Assembly (NCBI GenBank): GCA_947253625.1
Contig: CAMYAB010000016.1
Span: 1-23,815, forward strand
Length of the DNA stretch: 23,815 nucleotides
Direction of reading: 5' to 3'
Origin: an uncultured Porphyromonadaceae bacterium
GTDB lineage: Bacteria; Bacteroidota; Bacteroidia; Bacteroidales; Porphyromonadaceae
Part shown: piece after piece, positions 1 to 7,374 of the stretch
How the letters are laid out: every line of letters begins with the position of its first letter
Numbering within the stretch: position 1 is the first letter of the stretch
Notes under the pieces: generated by a model
Databases searched by the model: none
Told to the model about the DNA's origin: nothing
The model's input: the letters and a program-made list of their open reading frames with translations, nothing else
Translations under genes and position numbers: made by a program

Positions 1-4
1 CTCA

Positions 5-51
5 GCACATTTTAGCAAATGTGCGAGAATGGCACTTCGTGCAACATTCTC
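5..51. terminator. Two adjacent hairpins, possible end of an upstream transcription unit
   Basis: The first hairpin pairs GCACATTT (5-12) with AAATGTGC (17-24) around the loop TAGC. The second pairs GAGAATG-GCAC (25-35) with GTGC-AACATTCTC (39-51), with a two-base bulge and a TTC loop. Neither is followed by a clean T run on either strand; the plus strand continues into an A run. They could end the gene left of the window or be small repeat elements. The 3' arm of the second carries TCGTGCAACA, which recurs in the terminator at 17828-17870. Confidence 0.4.
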
Positions 52-54
52 TAG

Positions 55-90
55 AAAAAAAATCCGCACCACACCCCCCCCAAAAAAAAA
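55..90. repeat. Homopolymer tracts A8 and C8-A9 upstream of uvrA
   Basis: A run of eight A (55-62) is followed by a run of eight C (74-81) directly abutting nine A (82-90). They lie about 150 bp before the uvrA start, in non-coding sequence. Runs of this length are prone to slipped-strand length change. Whether they influence a promoter cannot be told from the sequence. Confidence 0.6.
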
Positions 91-240
91 CAATCCCCTC
101 AACGACCGATAGGCGGAGGGAATGAGAGAGCCTAGAAACGATGCGTTGATTTTGGTAACTTTACAGCCATTGGCAGAGAATACACGAAGTGCAATTTCGC
201 AGATCCCTCTCGTGAGACAGTCTCTGACAGGGCATAGAGC

Positions 241-3054
241 ATGGACAAAGTAGAGGAGCAAAAGTATATCGACCTCCACGGTGTGCGGGTCAATAATCTC
301 AAGGACATATCCCTCAAGATCCCTCGGGGCAAGCTGGTGGTGATATCGGGTCTGAGTGGCAGTGGCAAGAGTTCGCTTGCCTTTGACACCCTATATGCCG
401 AGGGTCAGCGTAGGTACGTGGAGAGCCTGAGCGTGTACGCCCGGCAGTTTGTGAGCAAGATGAGCAAGCCGGAGGCGGACTACATCACCGGTATCCCGCC
501 CGCCATCGCCATCCGGCAGCGGGTCCCCAACCGCACACCGCGCAGTACGGTGGGGACGATGACAGAGGTGTACGACTACTTGCGGATGTTTTTTGCACGC
601 GTGGGACACACCTTCAGTCCGATCAGCGGAGAGGAGGTGAAGCGTCACAGCACGGCAGATGTGGTAGCTTTTGTGAATAGTCTCGCACCGGATACAGCGG
701 TAATGATCTGTGCGCCGATGATTGTGCCACACGGTCGCTCACTGGAGGAGCACCTACAGTTGCAGCTGGCCAATGGCTATGTGCGTGTGCTGCGTGAGGG
801 GGAGGTGGTTCGGATCAGCGACCTACTGGAGGCAAAGGGTCTGAGCCGCATGAAAAAGAGTGGGATGCACTTGGTGATCGACCGTGTGCGGGTACAGCCG
901 GATCGCGATGCGACGACCATCCGGATCGGAGACTCGGTGGAGACCGCATTCTTTGAGGGGCGAGGCGATTGCTTGGTCGTTTGGGAGGGCGGAGAGCGAG
1001 CATTTAGTGACCGCTTTGAGGCGGATGGGCTACTCTTTGAGGAGCCCACGGACAAGCTCTTTTCGTTCAACAGCTCCCTGGGAGCATGCCCGACCTGCGA
1101 GGGGTACGGGCAGGTGATGGGGATCGATGAGGATCGGGTAATCCGAGACAAACGCCTGTCGCTCTACGAGGAGTGCGTGATGTGCTGGCGAGGGGCCAAG
1201 ATGTCCAAGTGGAAGGATCGCTTCATCCAAGACACGGCCGATCTGGGCTTCCCGATCCACAAGCCGTACCACCTGCTCTCCGATGCGGATCGTGACTTGC
1301 TGTGGAACGGCAAGCCGGGACAAGTGTATGGGATCAACGACTTTTTTGACTTTTTGCGCAAAAACACGCACAAGATGCACTACCGGATCATGCTGGCTCG
1401 GTATAGGGGCAAGTCAATCTGCCCGACGTGCAAAGGGCGACGGCTGAAAAAGGAGGCTTTTTACGTAAAGATAGCCGGCAAGAGTATCGGAGACTTGGTC
1501 GAGATGTCCATCGGTGAGCTAAACGAGTGGTTGGGCCACCTGGAGCTGCCGGCCGACGACCGCAAGATAGGGGAGCAGCTCCTCGACGAGCTAAGGCACC
1601 GCGTGGGCTTTTTGGACGCCATCGGCCTAAACTACCTCACTCTGGGTCGCATAGCCGGTACCCTCAGTGGCGGAGAGAGCCAGCGGATAACGATAGCCAA
1701 GTCGCTGAGTGGCGGACTGATAGGGGCCCTCTACATACTGGACGAGCCAAGTATCGGCCTACACGCACGAGACACGCACCTCCTGATCGAGGTACTGAGA
1801 GCCCTGACCAATGCAGGCAACACAGTCGTCGTCGTGGAGCATGACGAGGAGGTGATACGGGCGGCGGACCTGATCATAGACCTCGGCCCCAATGCCGGAA
1901 GACTGGGGGGCGAGATCGTCTACCAAGGAAGCCCCAATGACCTGCCCCAAAAGCCTACCAAATCCTACACCGTGGAGTACCTGACAGGTCGAATGAAGAT
2001 CCCGGAGGTGACGGAGCGACGCCCATTTGATCGCTCGATAGTGATCAAGGGAGCCTACAAGCACAACCTCAAGGGGATCGATGTCACTTTTCCGCTCAAT
2101 GTACTGACCGTGGTCACGGGGGTCAGTGGCAGTGGCAAGAGTACACTGGTAAGGGAGGTCTTCTATGAGGGACTGAGTGCCATCAAGAGTGGCTTGGCCA
2201 CCGACAGCCCTGTAGCATGTGACGAGATCAGTGGCAATGTGTCGGATGTGAAGCAAATCGAGTACGTCTCACAGGATGCTCTCGGCAAGAGTACCCGCTC
2301 CAACCCCGTGACCTATATCGGTGCCTATGACGATATCCGGAACCTGATGGCGGAGCAACCACTCTCCAAGCAACTGGGCTTTAGTGCTGGATTCTTTTCA
2401 TTCAACCGCGAGGGAGGCCGCTGCGAGTACTGCCAGGGTGAGGGAGTGGTGACGGTGGAGATGCAGTTCATGGCCGACATGGAGATCGAGTGCGAGGAGT
2501 GCCATGGGCGCAGATTTCAGGACGATGTGCTGGAGGTGCGCTTTAGGGACAAAAATATCTACGACATACTGGAGATGACAGTGAGCGAAGCGGTAGCCTT
2601 TTTTGGGAAATACGCCGACGAAGAGCCCTACTGTGGCAGTATTGCCTCAGCCATCAGCGTCCTCGAGCGAGTGGGACTGGGGTACGTGAAGCTGGGGCAA
2701 AACTCCGGCACCCTCTCTGGGGGAGAGAGCCAGCGCGTCAAGCTCGCCTCCTACCTCATCGGCAAGCGACGAGAGCATACCCTCTTTATATTCGACGAGC
2801 CGACGACGGGACTGCACATCCACGACATACATGTCCTGATGGATGCCTTTAGGGCACTCCTGGATGAGGGGCACACTGTCGTCATCGTGGAGCACAATAT
2901 GGAGGTGATCAAGAGTGCGGACTACGTGATCGACCTAGGACCCGATGGCGGAAAAGCCGGTGGACACCTCGTCTACCAAGGAAGACCGGAAGGGCTGACA
3001 GAGGTGAGCGACTCCTTCACCGGACAGTACCTCAAAAAAGCAATGAGCCGGTGA
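241..3054 (+). CDS. uvrA: Excinuclease ABC subunit UvrA
   Basis: The product is the DNA-damage recognition ATPase of nucleotide excision repair, which loads UvrB onto lesions. At 937 aa it has normal UvrA length. Two ABC modules are visible: Walker A GLSGSGKSS at 37-45 and GVSGSGKST at 627-635, signatures LSGGESQR at 475-482 and 825-832, and Walker B DEP at 501-503 and 852-854. The second zinc module is intact (C728, C731, C751, C754), and a CPTCKG motif sits near 394. The first zinc module has only its second CxxC pair (C283, C286); the first pair is replaced by a cysteine-free stretch around 258-268. The ATG at 241 is fixed by an in-frame TAG two codons upstream. No Shine-Dalgarno is seen. 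The stop overlaps the next gene. The lost zinc pair suggests a Bacteroidetes UvrA subtype, possibly one of two paralogs (inference). Confidence 0.95.
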   Translation: MDKVEEQKYIDLHGVRVNNLKDISLKIPRGKLVVISGLSGSGKSSLAFDTLYAEGQRRYVESLSVYARQFVSKMSKPEADYITGIPPAIAIRQRVPNRTPRSTVGTMTEVYDYLRMFFARVGHTFSPISGEEVKRHSTADVVAFVNSLAPDTAVMICAPMIVPHGRSLEEHLQLQLANGYVRVLREGEVVRISDLLEAKGLSRMKKSGMHLVIDRVRVQPDRDATTIRIGDSVETAFFEGRGDCLVVWEGGERAFSDRFEADGLLFEEPTDKLFSFNSSLGACPTCEGYGQVMGIDEDRVIRDKRLSLYEECVMCWRGAKMSKWKDRFIQDTADLGFPIHKPYHLLSDADRDLLWNGKPGQVYGINDFFDFLRKNTHKMHYRIMLARYRGKSICPTCKGRRLKKEAFYVKIAGKSIGDLVEMSIGELNEWLGHLELPADDRKIGEQLLDELRHRVGFLDAIGLNYLTLGRIAGTLSGGESQRITIAKSLSGGLIGALYILDEPSIGLHARDTHLLIEVLRALTNAGNTVVVVEHDEEVIRAADLIIDLGPNAGRLGGEIVYQGSPNDLPQKPTKSYTVEYLTGRMKIPEVTERRPFDRSIVIKGAYKHNLKGIDVTFPLNVLTVVTGVSGSGKSTLVREVFYEGLSAIKSGLATDSPVACDEISGNVSDVKQIEYVSQDALGKSTRSNPVTYIGAYDDIRNLMAEQPLSKQLGFSAGFFSFNREGGRCEYCQGEGVVTVEMQFMADMEIECEECHGRRFQDDVLEVRFRDKNIYDILEMTVSEAVAFFGKYADEEPYCGSIASAISVLERVGLGYVKLGQNSGTLSGGESQRVKLASYLIGKRREHTLFIFDEPTTGLHIHDIHVLMDAFRALLDEGHTVVIVEHNMEVIKSADYVIDLGPDGGKAGGHLVYQGRPEGLTEVSDSFTGQYLKKAMSR

Positions 3055-4313
3055 AAGAGCGTACCCTGCACTATATCTGGCAAAACCGACTGTACGACTC
3101 GGTCACTGTCGACGGAGAGCCGGTCACTGTCTTGGATGTGGGGCAGTACAACATTGGTGCCGGTCCCGACTTCTTGGTTGCCAAGGTGGAGATCGGCTCC
3201 ATCGTCTGGGTGGGCGCAGTGGAGATCCATATACAGGCATCGGACTGGTACCATCACGGACACGACACCGACGAAAGATACGACAACGTGGTACTCCACG
3301 TGGTACTGACCAACGACAGGCCCACGACAAATGCAACAAAGAGGAGCATCCCCACCGCCACCCTCCATGTGGAGAAGAGCGTGATCCGACGCATAGAAGC
3401 ACTGGAGGAGGGCCCGCAAGCCCTACGGTGCGCTCCGGAGATATCCGCTGTCGATCTCGACCGAATCCATGACCTGACCCCCCGCCTGCTCCAAGACCGA
3501 ATGCTGCAAAAGCTCGACAAGCTCACCGATGCCGAGGAGCCGTATGCGACCACCTTCTTTTACCGCTCCCTACTGCGGTACCTCGGCGCACACCAAAACA
3601 ACGACGCCATGGAGCAGGTCGCCAGATCCCTCCCCTACACCTACCTAAAAAAGCATGCCTCGGACCTCACGGCACTCGAGGCGATGCTCCTGGGCCAAGC
3701 CGGCCTGATCGAGGAGCAACCACGGGACGAATACGAGGCCAAGCTGTATGGCGAGTATGCATTTTACCGACAAAAGTTTGGGCTCACGCCCCTACCGCAT
3801 GGGCTTTTCAAAAAACTAAGGGTCCGCCCTCCATCCTATCCGACAAGGATGCTGGCCATCGCTGCACAGCTCATACATCGGGAGGACGAGCTGCGGGCCT
3901 CTATGGTCGCCCAAGACTACACGACACTCACCGATCTACTGAGCCACCCACCAAGTGACTACTGGCAAAGGCACATCGACTTTAGTCACCCGGCCAAGCG
4001 CAAAATGGGTGGTCCGGGACAGACGACGCTACTCTCCCTACTGATCAACGCCATCATCCCCACAGCCTACCTCTACGGACGGAGTACAGGCGATCGAGGC
4101 ATGGCAGAGGCGGCCATCGCCTATCTGTCCACGTTGCCTCCGGAGCAAAACCGAATAGTCCGCCTATTCTCCGACCACGGGATTGCCCCCCGATCAAGTG
4201 CCGACACTCAGGCCATACTCCAGCTGCACGAGCACTATTGCGCCCCCTACAGTTGCCTGACATGCCCTGTGGCTCCATTGATTTTCCAACACCTTCATTT
4301 CCAACAACCGTGA
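3051..4313 (+). CDS. DUF2851 family protein
   Basis: This 420-aa protein of unknown function belongs to a family found in Bacteroidetes. The N-terminal signature is clear: LHYIWQNRLYD (6-16), GAGPDF (36-41), VGAVEIH (54-60), SDWYHHGHD (64-72) and LHVV (82-85). The rest is helical and acidic-basic, with no signal peptide or membrane segment. The C-terminus holds three cysteines (C397, C402, C405), possibly metal-binding. It starts with GTG inside the uvrA stop (GTGA, 3051-3054), so translation is probably coupled to uvrA, and it ends in the same kind of overlap with the acetyltransferase. The spacing GPDF then VEIH loosely resembles the acidic half of a PD-(D/E)XK nuclease core, which would fit a repair neighbour, but the lysine is not evident and this is speculation. 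Confidence 0.85.
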   Translation: MKERTLHYIWQNRLYDSVTVDGEPVTVLDVGQYNIGAGPDFLVAKVEIGSIVWVGAVEIHIQASDWYHHGHDTDERYDNVVLHVVLTNDRPTTNATKRSIPTATLHVEKSVIRRIEALEEGPQALRCAPEISAVDLDRIHDLTPRLLQDRMLQKLDKLTDAEEPYATTFFYRSLLRYLGAHQNNDAMEQVARSLPYTYLKKHASDLTALEAMLLGQAGLIEEQPRDEYEAKLYGEYAFYRQKFGLTPLPHGLFKKLRVRPPSYPTRMLAIAAQLIHREDELRASMVAQDYTTLTDLLSHPPSDYWQRHIDFSHPAKRKMGGPGQTTLLSLLINAIIPTAYLYGRSTGDRGMAEAAIAYLSTLPPEQNRIVRLFSDHGIAPRSSADTQAILQLHEHYCAPYSCLTCPVAPLIFQHLHFQQP

Positions 4314-4843
4314 AACCACAAAGAATTACCGACCCCAACGACCCACTATGGGCGCACATCCTCGAGACCTACACCACTGCTTTCCCCTCCGTTGAGCGAC
4401 GAGACGTGGGACTGCTGCCCGACCTGCTGGGCGACGACAGCGACTTTCGCTCCTACGCATTTTGCGATGGGGAGCACTATATTGGCTTCATGCACTTCTG
4501 GGAGTTTCCGACCTTTCACTACTTGGAGCACTTCGCCATCATCTCCTCCACGCGTCGCAAGGGCTACGGCAGCCGTGCGCTACAGTGGTTGCTCGACCAA
4601 CTACCCAAGGACACTCCGCTGATCCTGGAGGTGGAGCTACCGGAGGACGAGCTCACACGTCGACGCGTCGCATTCTACAAGCGGCACGGGCTCTACCTGC
4701 TCGATACGCCCTACATCCAGCCCCCCTATCGTGAGACGGATGAGGAGGTCCCCCTTCGGCTCATGTGCACCAGCGAGCACCTCCCCGAGGATGCGATCCG
4801 CACCCTCAGGAGCAGCGTCTATGGTTGCACCGACGAGCTATGA
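4310..4843 (+). CDS. GNAT family N-acetyltransferase
   Basis: A 177-aa cytosolic acetyltransferase that would move acetyl from acetyl-CoA to an unknown amine. The acetyl-CoA pyrophosphate-binding motif is RRKGYGSRA (82-90) after beta-4 (YLEHFAIISS). It is followed by the typical LILEVELPED strand (104-113) and the helix RRRVAFYKRHGL (117-128). I chose the GTG at 4310 because it forms a GTGA overlap with the preceding stop, exactly as at the uvrA/DUF2851 junction. In-frame upstream starts exist (TTG 4238, ATG 4262) but would add 24 or 16 residues lying inside the previous gene. It is the last gene of the uvrA unit, and its TGA overlaps the tail of the convergent CoA-transferase gene. The substrate is unknown. 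Confidence 0.85.
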   Translation: MKPQRITDPNDPLWAHILETYTTAFPSVERRDVGLLPDLLGDDSDFRSYAFCDGEHYIGFMHFWEFPTFHYLEHFAIISSTRRKGYGSRALQWLLDQLPKDTPLILEVELPEDELTRRRVAFYKRHGLYLLDTPYIQPPYRETDEEVPLRLMCTSEHLPEDAIRTLRSSVYGCTDEL

Positions 4844-6103
4844 AAAGCGTGTAGCCCACTCCTCCTCCAGCCGTTCCCTAAAGTCCGGGTGGGCGATCTC
4901 GATCAGAGCTTTTGCCCGCTCGCTCATGGTGCGTCCTCTCAGCTCGGCGGCACCATACTCGGTGACAATGACATCGACATCGTTTCGGAGCGTGGTAGCC
5001 GTATGTTCGGTCAGGCCGGCGACGATCCTAGAGACCGCCCCACCCCTTGCCGTCGATGGGAGAGCCAGTATGCTGCACCCACCGGGAGAGCCACACGCAC
5101 CGCGCACAAAGTCCACCTGACCGCCTGTGCCACTGTACATACGTCCGTTGATCACCTCTGCATTCACCTGCCCCAGCAGATCCACCTCCACAGCAGAGTT
5201 GATGGAGATCATACGGTTGTTGGCGACAATCTCCCTGTAGTCATTGACCACACCTGCGGGATAAAACTCCACCTCCTCATTGAGGTGCAGCCAGTCGTAG
5301 AGTGCTTGGTTGCCTAGAGCAAAGGTCGCGATCATCTTGCCGACCCGGTGCCCCTTTTTTGCCCCGGTGATGGCCCCCGTATCATGCAGTCTCTGCACAC
5401 CGGGAGTCAGCAGCTCGGTATGGATCCCCAGGTCCTTGCGATCGGTGAGCCCGTCCAGGACCGCATCGGGGATACCACCTATACCCACCTGCAGCGTGGC
5501 ACCATCCGGCACATACTCGGTGCAGATCTCAGCGATACGACGCTCCAGATCAGTCGGCACCTTTGGCTCTATCCCAAAAGGGGGCGCACTGTGCTCCACC
5601 AGCAGGTCTATTCGGTCGGCCGTAATGTAGTTTTCGCCGTAGACAAAAGGCAGGCGATCATTGACTATCGCGATCACACGCTTGGCTTTTTGGACAGCCG
5701 GCAAACCATAGTCGCACGACAGACTCAGGCTGTACCGCCCCCGACTGTCCGGAGGGGTGACCTGCACCACCGCCCAGTCCACCGGTATCGTATGCCCAAA
5801 AAAGTCCGACAACTGGCTAAAATGGCACGGGATATACTCGGCACGACGCTCAGCCACCGCCTCCAGTATCGCCCTCCCGTGGATAAACATCGTCCTCACC
5901 TGCACACAGTCCGCCATATCGGGTGCCAAGTGAGCTTGACTGCCGAGGTGGATCAGATGAAAGAGCTTGAGTCCTCGATGCTCCTCCTTTTGCCGTACCA
6001 GTTCGTCCGTCAGCAGATCAGCCGTGACAGCCGCATGGCTCATCACGATCGAAGCCCCGTCCTCTATTTCCCGCACCGCCTCAGCTATAGATACTCTACG
6101 CAT
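4838..6103 (-). CDS. Acetyl-CoA hydrolase/transferase family protein (4-hydroxybutyrate/butyryl CoA-transferase type)
   Basis: A 421-aa CoA-transferase of the Cat1/AbfT family, which swaps CoA between acyl-CoA and acetate or related acids. In anaerobes such enzymes serve 4-hydroxybutyrate or butyrate fermentation. Seen: LQVGIGGIPDAVL (205-216 region); GIHTE ending in E230, the expected catalytic glutamate that carries the CoA thioester; GGQVDFVRGA (328-337); and the C-terminal EYGAAELRGRTMSERA (382-397). The reading frame stays open upstream to 6274, but that part overlaps the VOC gene and is Arg/Ser/Thr-rich shadow sequence. ATG 6103 starts with a normal family N-terminus (MRRVSIAEAV). It lies 43 nt downstream of the VOC gene and is probably in one operon with it. 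Acyl specificity cannot be decided by eye. Confidence 0.9.
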   Translation of the reverse strand: MRRVSIAEAVREIEDGASIVMSHAAVTADLLTDELVRQKEEHRGLKLFHLIHLGSQAHLAPDMADCVQVRTMFIHGRAILEAVAERRAEYIPCHFSQLSDFFGHTIPVDWAVVQVTPPDSRGRYSLSLSCDYGLPAVQKAKRVIAIVNDRLPFVYGENYITADRIDLLVEHSAPPFGIEPKVPTDLERRIAEICTEYVPDGATLQVGIGGIPDAVLDGLTDRKDLGIHTELLTPGVQRLHDTGAITGAKKGHRVGKMIATFALGNQALYDWLHLNEEVEFYPAGVVNDYREIVANNRMISINSAVEVDLLGQVNAEVINGRMYSGTGGQVDFVRGACGSPGGCSILALPSTARGGAVSRIVAGLTEHTATTLRNDVDVIVTEYGAAELRGRTMSERAKALIEIAHPDFRERLEEEWATRFS

Positions 6104-6146
6104 ACACTTGTGGCTCCTAGTAGCTCCCAAAAAAGTGCCCACCGAC

Positions 6147-6536
6147 CTAGCGGAGAGGCAGTATCTCGATCCAGTACCCGTCCGGGTCGCTGATGAAGTA
6201 GAGCCCCATCTGCTCATTTTCGTAGCAGACCGCCCCCATCTCCTTGTGGTACGCCCGCCACTCATCGTAGTCACCGCGCACCCTCAGACAGAGGTGGTAC
6301 TCCAGATCCCCCAGGTCATAGGGCTCCTTGCGATCCCGCAGCCAAGTCAGCTCGAGGGCAAAGTCCGTCTGTCCGCCATCACCGAGGTAGACCAGTATGT
6401 ACGACCCATCCTCAGCCACCTTGCGACGCACCTCCTTCAGGCCGAGTGCTTTTTCGTAAAAGTCCAAGCTGCGTTGCAAGTCAAGGACATTAAAGTTGAA
6501 GTGATCAAATCTCGCAGGCTGTCTCTCTTTCATCAT
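6147..6536 (-). CDS. VOC family lactoylglutathione lyase-like protein (glyoxalase I type)
   Basis: A small 129-aa protein with two beta-alpha-beta-beta-beta (VOC) modules. Potential metal ligands in the glyoxalase I pattern are present: H12 in FDHFNFNV, E62 in FALELTW, H81 in LEYHLCL and E124 in YWIEILP. The segments ELTWLRDRKEPYDLG (62-76) and FISDPDGYWIEI (114-125) are typical of the bacterial GloA-like group, which isomerises hemithioacetals of methylglyoxal. The thiol cofactor used by this organism is unknown, so the true substrate may differ. Start ATG 6536 (or the next codon, also ATG). It lies between the AlaX-like gene (68 nt upstream) and the CoA-transferase (43 nt downstream), all on the minus strand, so it is probably co-transcribed. 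Confidence 0.88.
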   Translation of the reverse strand: MMKERQPARFDHFNFNVLDLQRSLDFYEKALGLKEVRRKVAEDGSYILVYLGDGGQTDFALELTWLRDRKEPYDLGDLEYHLCLRVRGDYDEWRAYHKEMGAVCYENEQMGLYFISDPDGYWIEILPLR

Positions 6537-6564
6537 TCGTTTTGCTCAAAAAAAAGTATAGGAG

Positions 6565-6591
6565 CCCCGCGCCCCCACTCGGGGGGAGGGG
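6565..6591 (-). terminator. GC-rich hairpin between the AlaX-like and VOC genes
   Basis: CCCC (6565-6568) and CCCCC (6572-6576) can pair with GGGGG (6581-6585) and GGGG (6588-6591) around a four-base loop. On the minus strand the hairpin is followed, about nine bases later, by a T-rich run (8 T). It could be a weak attenuator lowering expression of the two downstream genes. The gap before the T run makes it a poor terminator. Confidence 0.35.
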
Positions 6592-6604
6592 AAAAAATAG
6601 GGGG

Positions 6605-7090
6605 TCAAAAGGAGGGATCGGGGTCAGTCAGCTTGAAACGCACCCTCCACCGTCCACGCTCCCGGTCATAGCTGTGGGCATACAAGTCGATATGCCCACA
6701 CTGCCTCGTATGCTCCACATGTTGGCCGATACACAGGCAGATATCATAGTCCCCCACACGCACCAGTCGCACAGCCTCCGACGCATCATCCGGGATGCGA
6801 CTCACGTCCACCCCATAGCGCTCAGCATCACGCTTATTCACCACCTGGTACGTGACCGGCAAGTCCAGATCCAGCACACGGTTGATCTCCCGCTCGAGGC
6901 AGGCCAGATCCTCATCTGTCGGGACAAACTTGGTCTCAAAGTCCATCCTCGACTTTTTTCGCTCCACATGCGCACCGACACTCCTGCCGGTCCCAAAGAG
7001 CCGCACCATTGCGGCATTAAGTACATGCTCCACCGTATGCATGGGTGGGTACTCCTTTTTGTTGTGTTCGTTGAATATTACTTGCTCCAT
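6605..7090 (-). CDS. AlaX-like alanyl-tRNA editing (SAD domain) protein
   Basis: A 161-aa stand-alone homolog of the second additional domain shared by alanyl- and threonyl-tRNA synthetases. Proteins of this kind hydrolyse mischarged aminoacyl-tRNA in trans. The zinc motif is complete: HTVEH gives H18 and H22, and CIGQH gives C120 and H124, followed by VEHTRQCG as in the CxxxHV-T-x-x-G pattern. No aminoacylation domain is present. ATG 7090 was chosen; a GTG at 7117 would add nine residues but overlaps a TAnnTTTG-like promoter box. It is first in the minus-strand unit with the VOC enzyme and the CoA-transferase. The mischarged substrate (Ser- or Gly-tRNA-Ala, or another) cannot be told from the sequence. 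Confidence 0.82.
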   Translation of the reverse strand: MEQVIFNEHNKKEYPPMHTVEHVLNAAMVRLFGTGRSVGAHVERKKSRMDFETKFVPTDEDLACLEREINRVLDLDLPVTYQVVNKRDAERYGVDVSRIPDDASEAVRLVRVGDYDICLCIGQHVEHTRQCGHIDLYAHSYDRERGRWRVRFKLTDPDPSF

Positions 7091-7096
7091 GGCTGA

Positions 7097-7104
7097 CAAA
7101 GCTA
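7097..7104 (-). promoter_or_regulatory. Possible -7 box (TAnnTTTG) for the AlaX-like operon
   Basis: On the minus strand TAGCTTTG matches the Bacteroidetes -7 consensus TAnnTTTG. It ends only six bases before the ATG at 7090, so transcription would start at or next to the start codon and the mRNA would be nearly leaderless. A TTG lies 14 nt upstream, shorter than the usual spacing of about 19-21. Weak support. Confidence 0.3.
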
Positions 7105-7209
7105 ACGAAATTCTCACTCAACGGACACAAGTCAGCATAGGAGAGTCTGCACAGGCTCCCCCTGAGCCCATTGAGAAATGCTGCAAAAAAGGTCGAAACT
7201 TCTCTTTGA

Positions 7210-7265
7210 GGTCGGAGAAAAAGCCGGCAAGGTCGGAGAAAAAGATTCGCCTGACCGGAGAAAAA
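7210..7265. repeat. Three CGGAGAAAAA direct repeats
   Basis: CGGAGAAAAA recurs at 7213-7222 (shifted by a base in the alignment), 7234-7243 and 7256-7265, roughly every 21-22 bp, and a further GCCGGAGAAAAAA lies at 7382-7394. Three copies precede the palindrome array and one follows it, so the array is embedded in a larger tandem-repeat block. The repeat phase is the same as that of the palindromes. Confidence 0.6.
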
Positions 7266-7269
7266 GATA

Positions 7270-7374
7270 AAATCACTAAGTGATTTATTCAAATCACACT
7301 GTGACGCGAATAAATCACTAAGTGATTTGTTGAAATCACACAGTGATTTGAACAAATCACAGTGTGGTTTATTG
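7270..7374. repeat. Five tandem 17-bp palindromes with 21-bp period
   Basis: Units begin at 7270, 7291, 7312, 7333 and 7354, exactly 21 bp apart. Each is AAATCAC-nnn-GTGATTT (17 bp) followed by a four-base linker. Units 1 and 3 are the identical perfect palindrome AAATCACTAAGTGATTT. Unit 4 is perfect in its 7-bp arms. Unit 2 has a decayed right outer arm but a perfect TCACA-C-TGTGA core. Unit 5 has one arm mismatch. The array lies in the gap between the divergent AlaX-like operon and fabD. A 21-bp period is two helical turns, so all dyads face the same side of DNA. It could be a multi-site operator, a minisatellite, or a chain of hairpins in a transcript. Confidence 0.85.

Noticed and set aside
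5348..6193. Long plus-strand open frame of 281 codons
   Set aside because: It is antisense to the well-supported CoA-transferase and has the composition of a shadow frame in GC-rich DNA.
6104..6274. Longer N-terminus for the CoA-transferase
   Set aside because: It lies inside the VOC gene, and its Arg/Ser/Thr-rich sequence is unlike the family. ATG 6103 starts with the expected N-terminus.
7017..7355. Minus-strand open frame of 112 codons with repeated Lys-Ser-Leu-x-Asp-Phe heptads
   Set aside because: The heptads are simply the 21-bp palindrome array read in frame. The frame starts with TTG inside the array and overlaps the AlaX-like gene. No family resemblance was recognised.
7270..7374. 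CRISPR array
   Set aside because: The period is 21 bp with only four-base linkers, there are no unique spacers and no cas genes.
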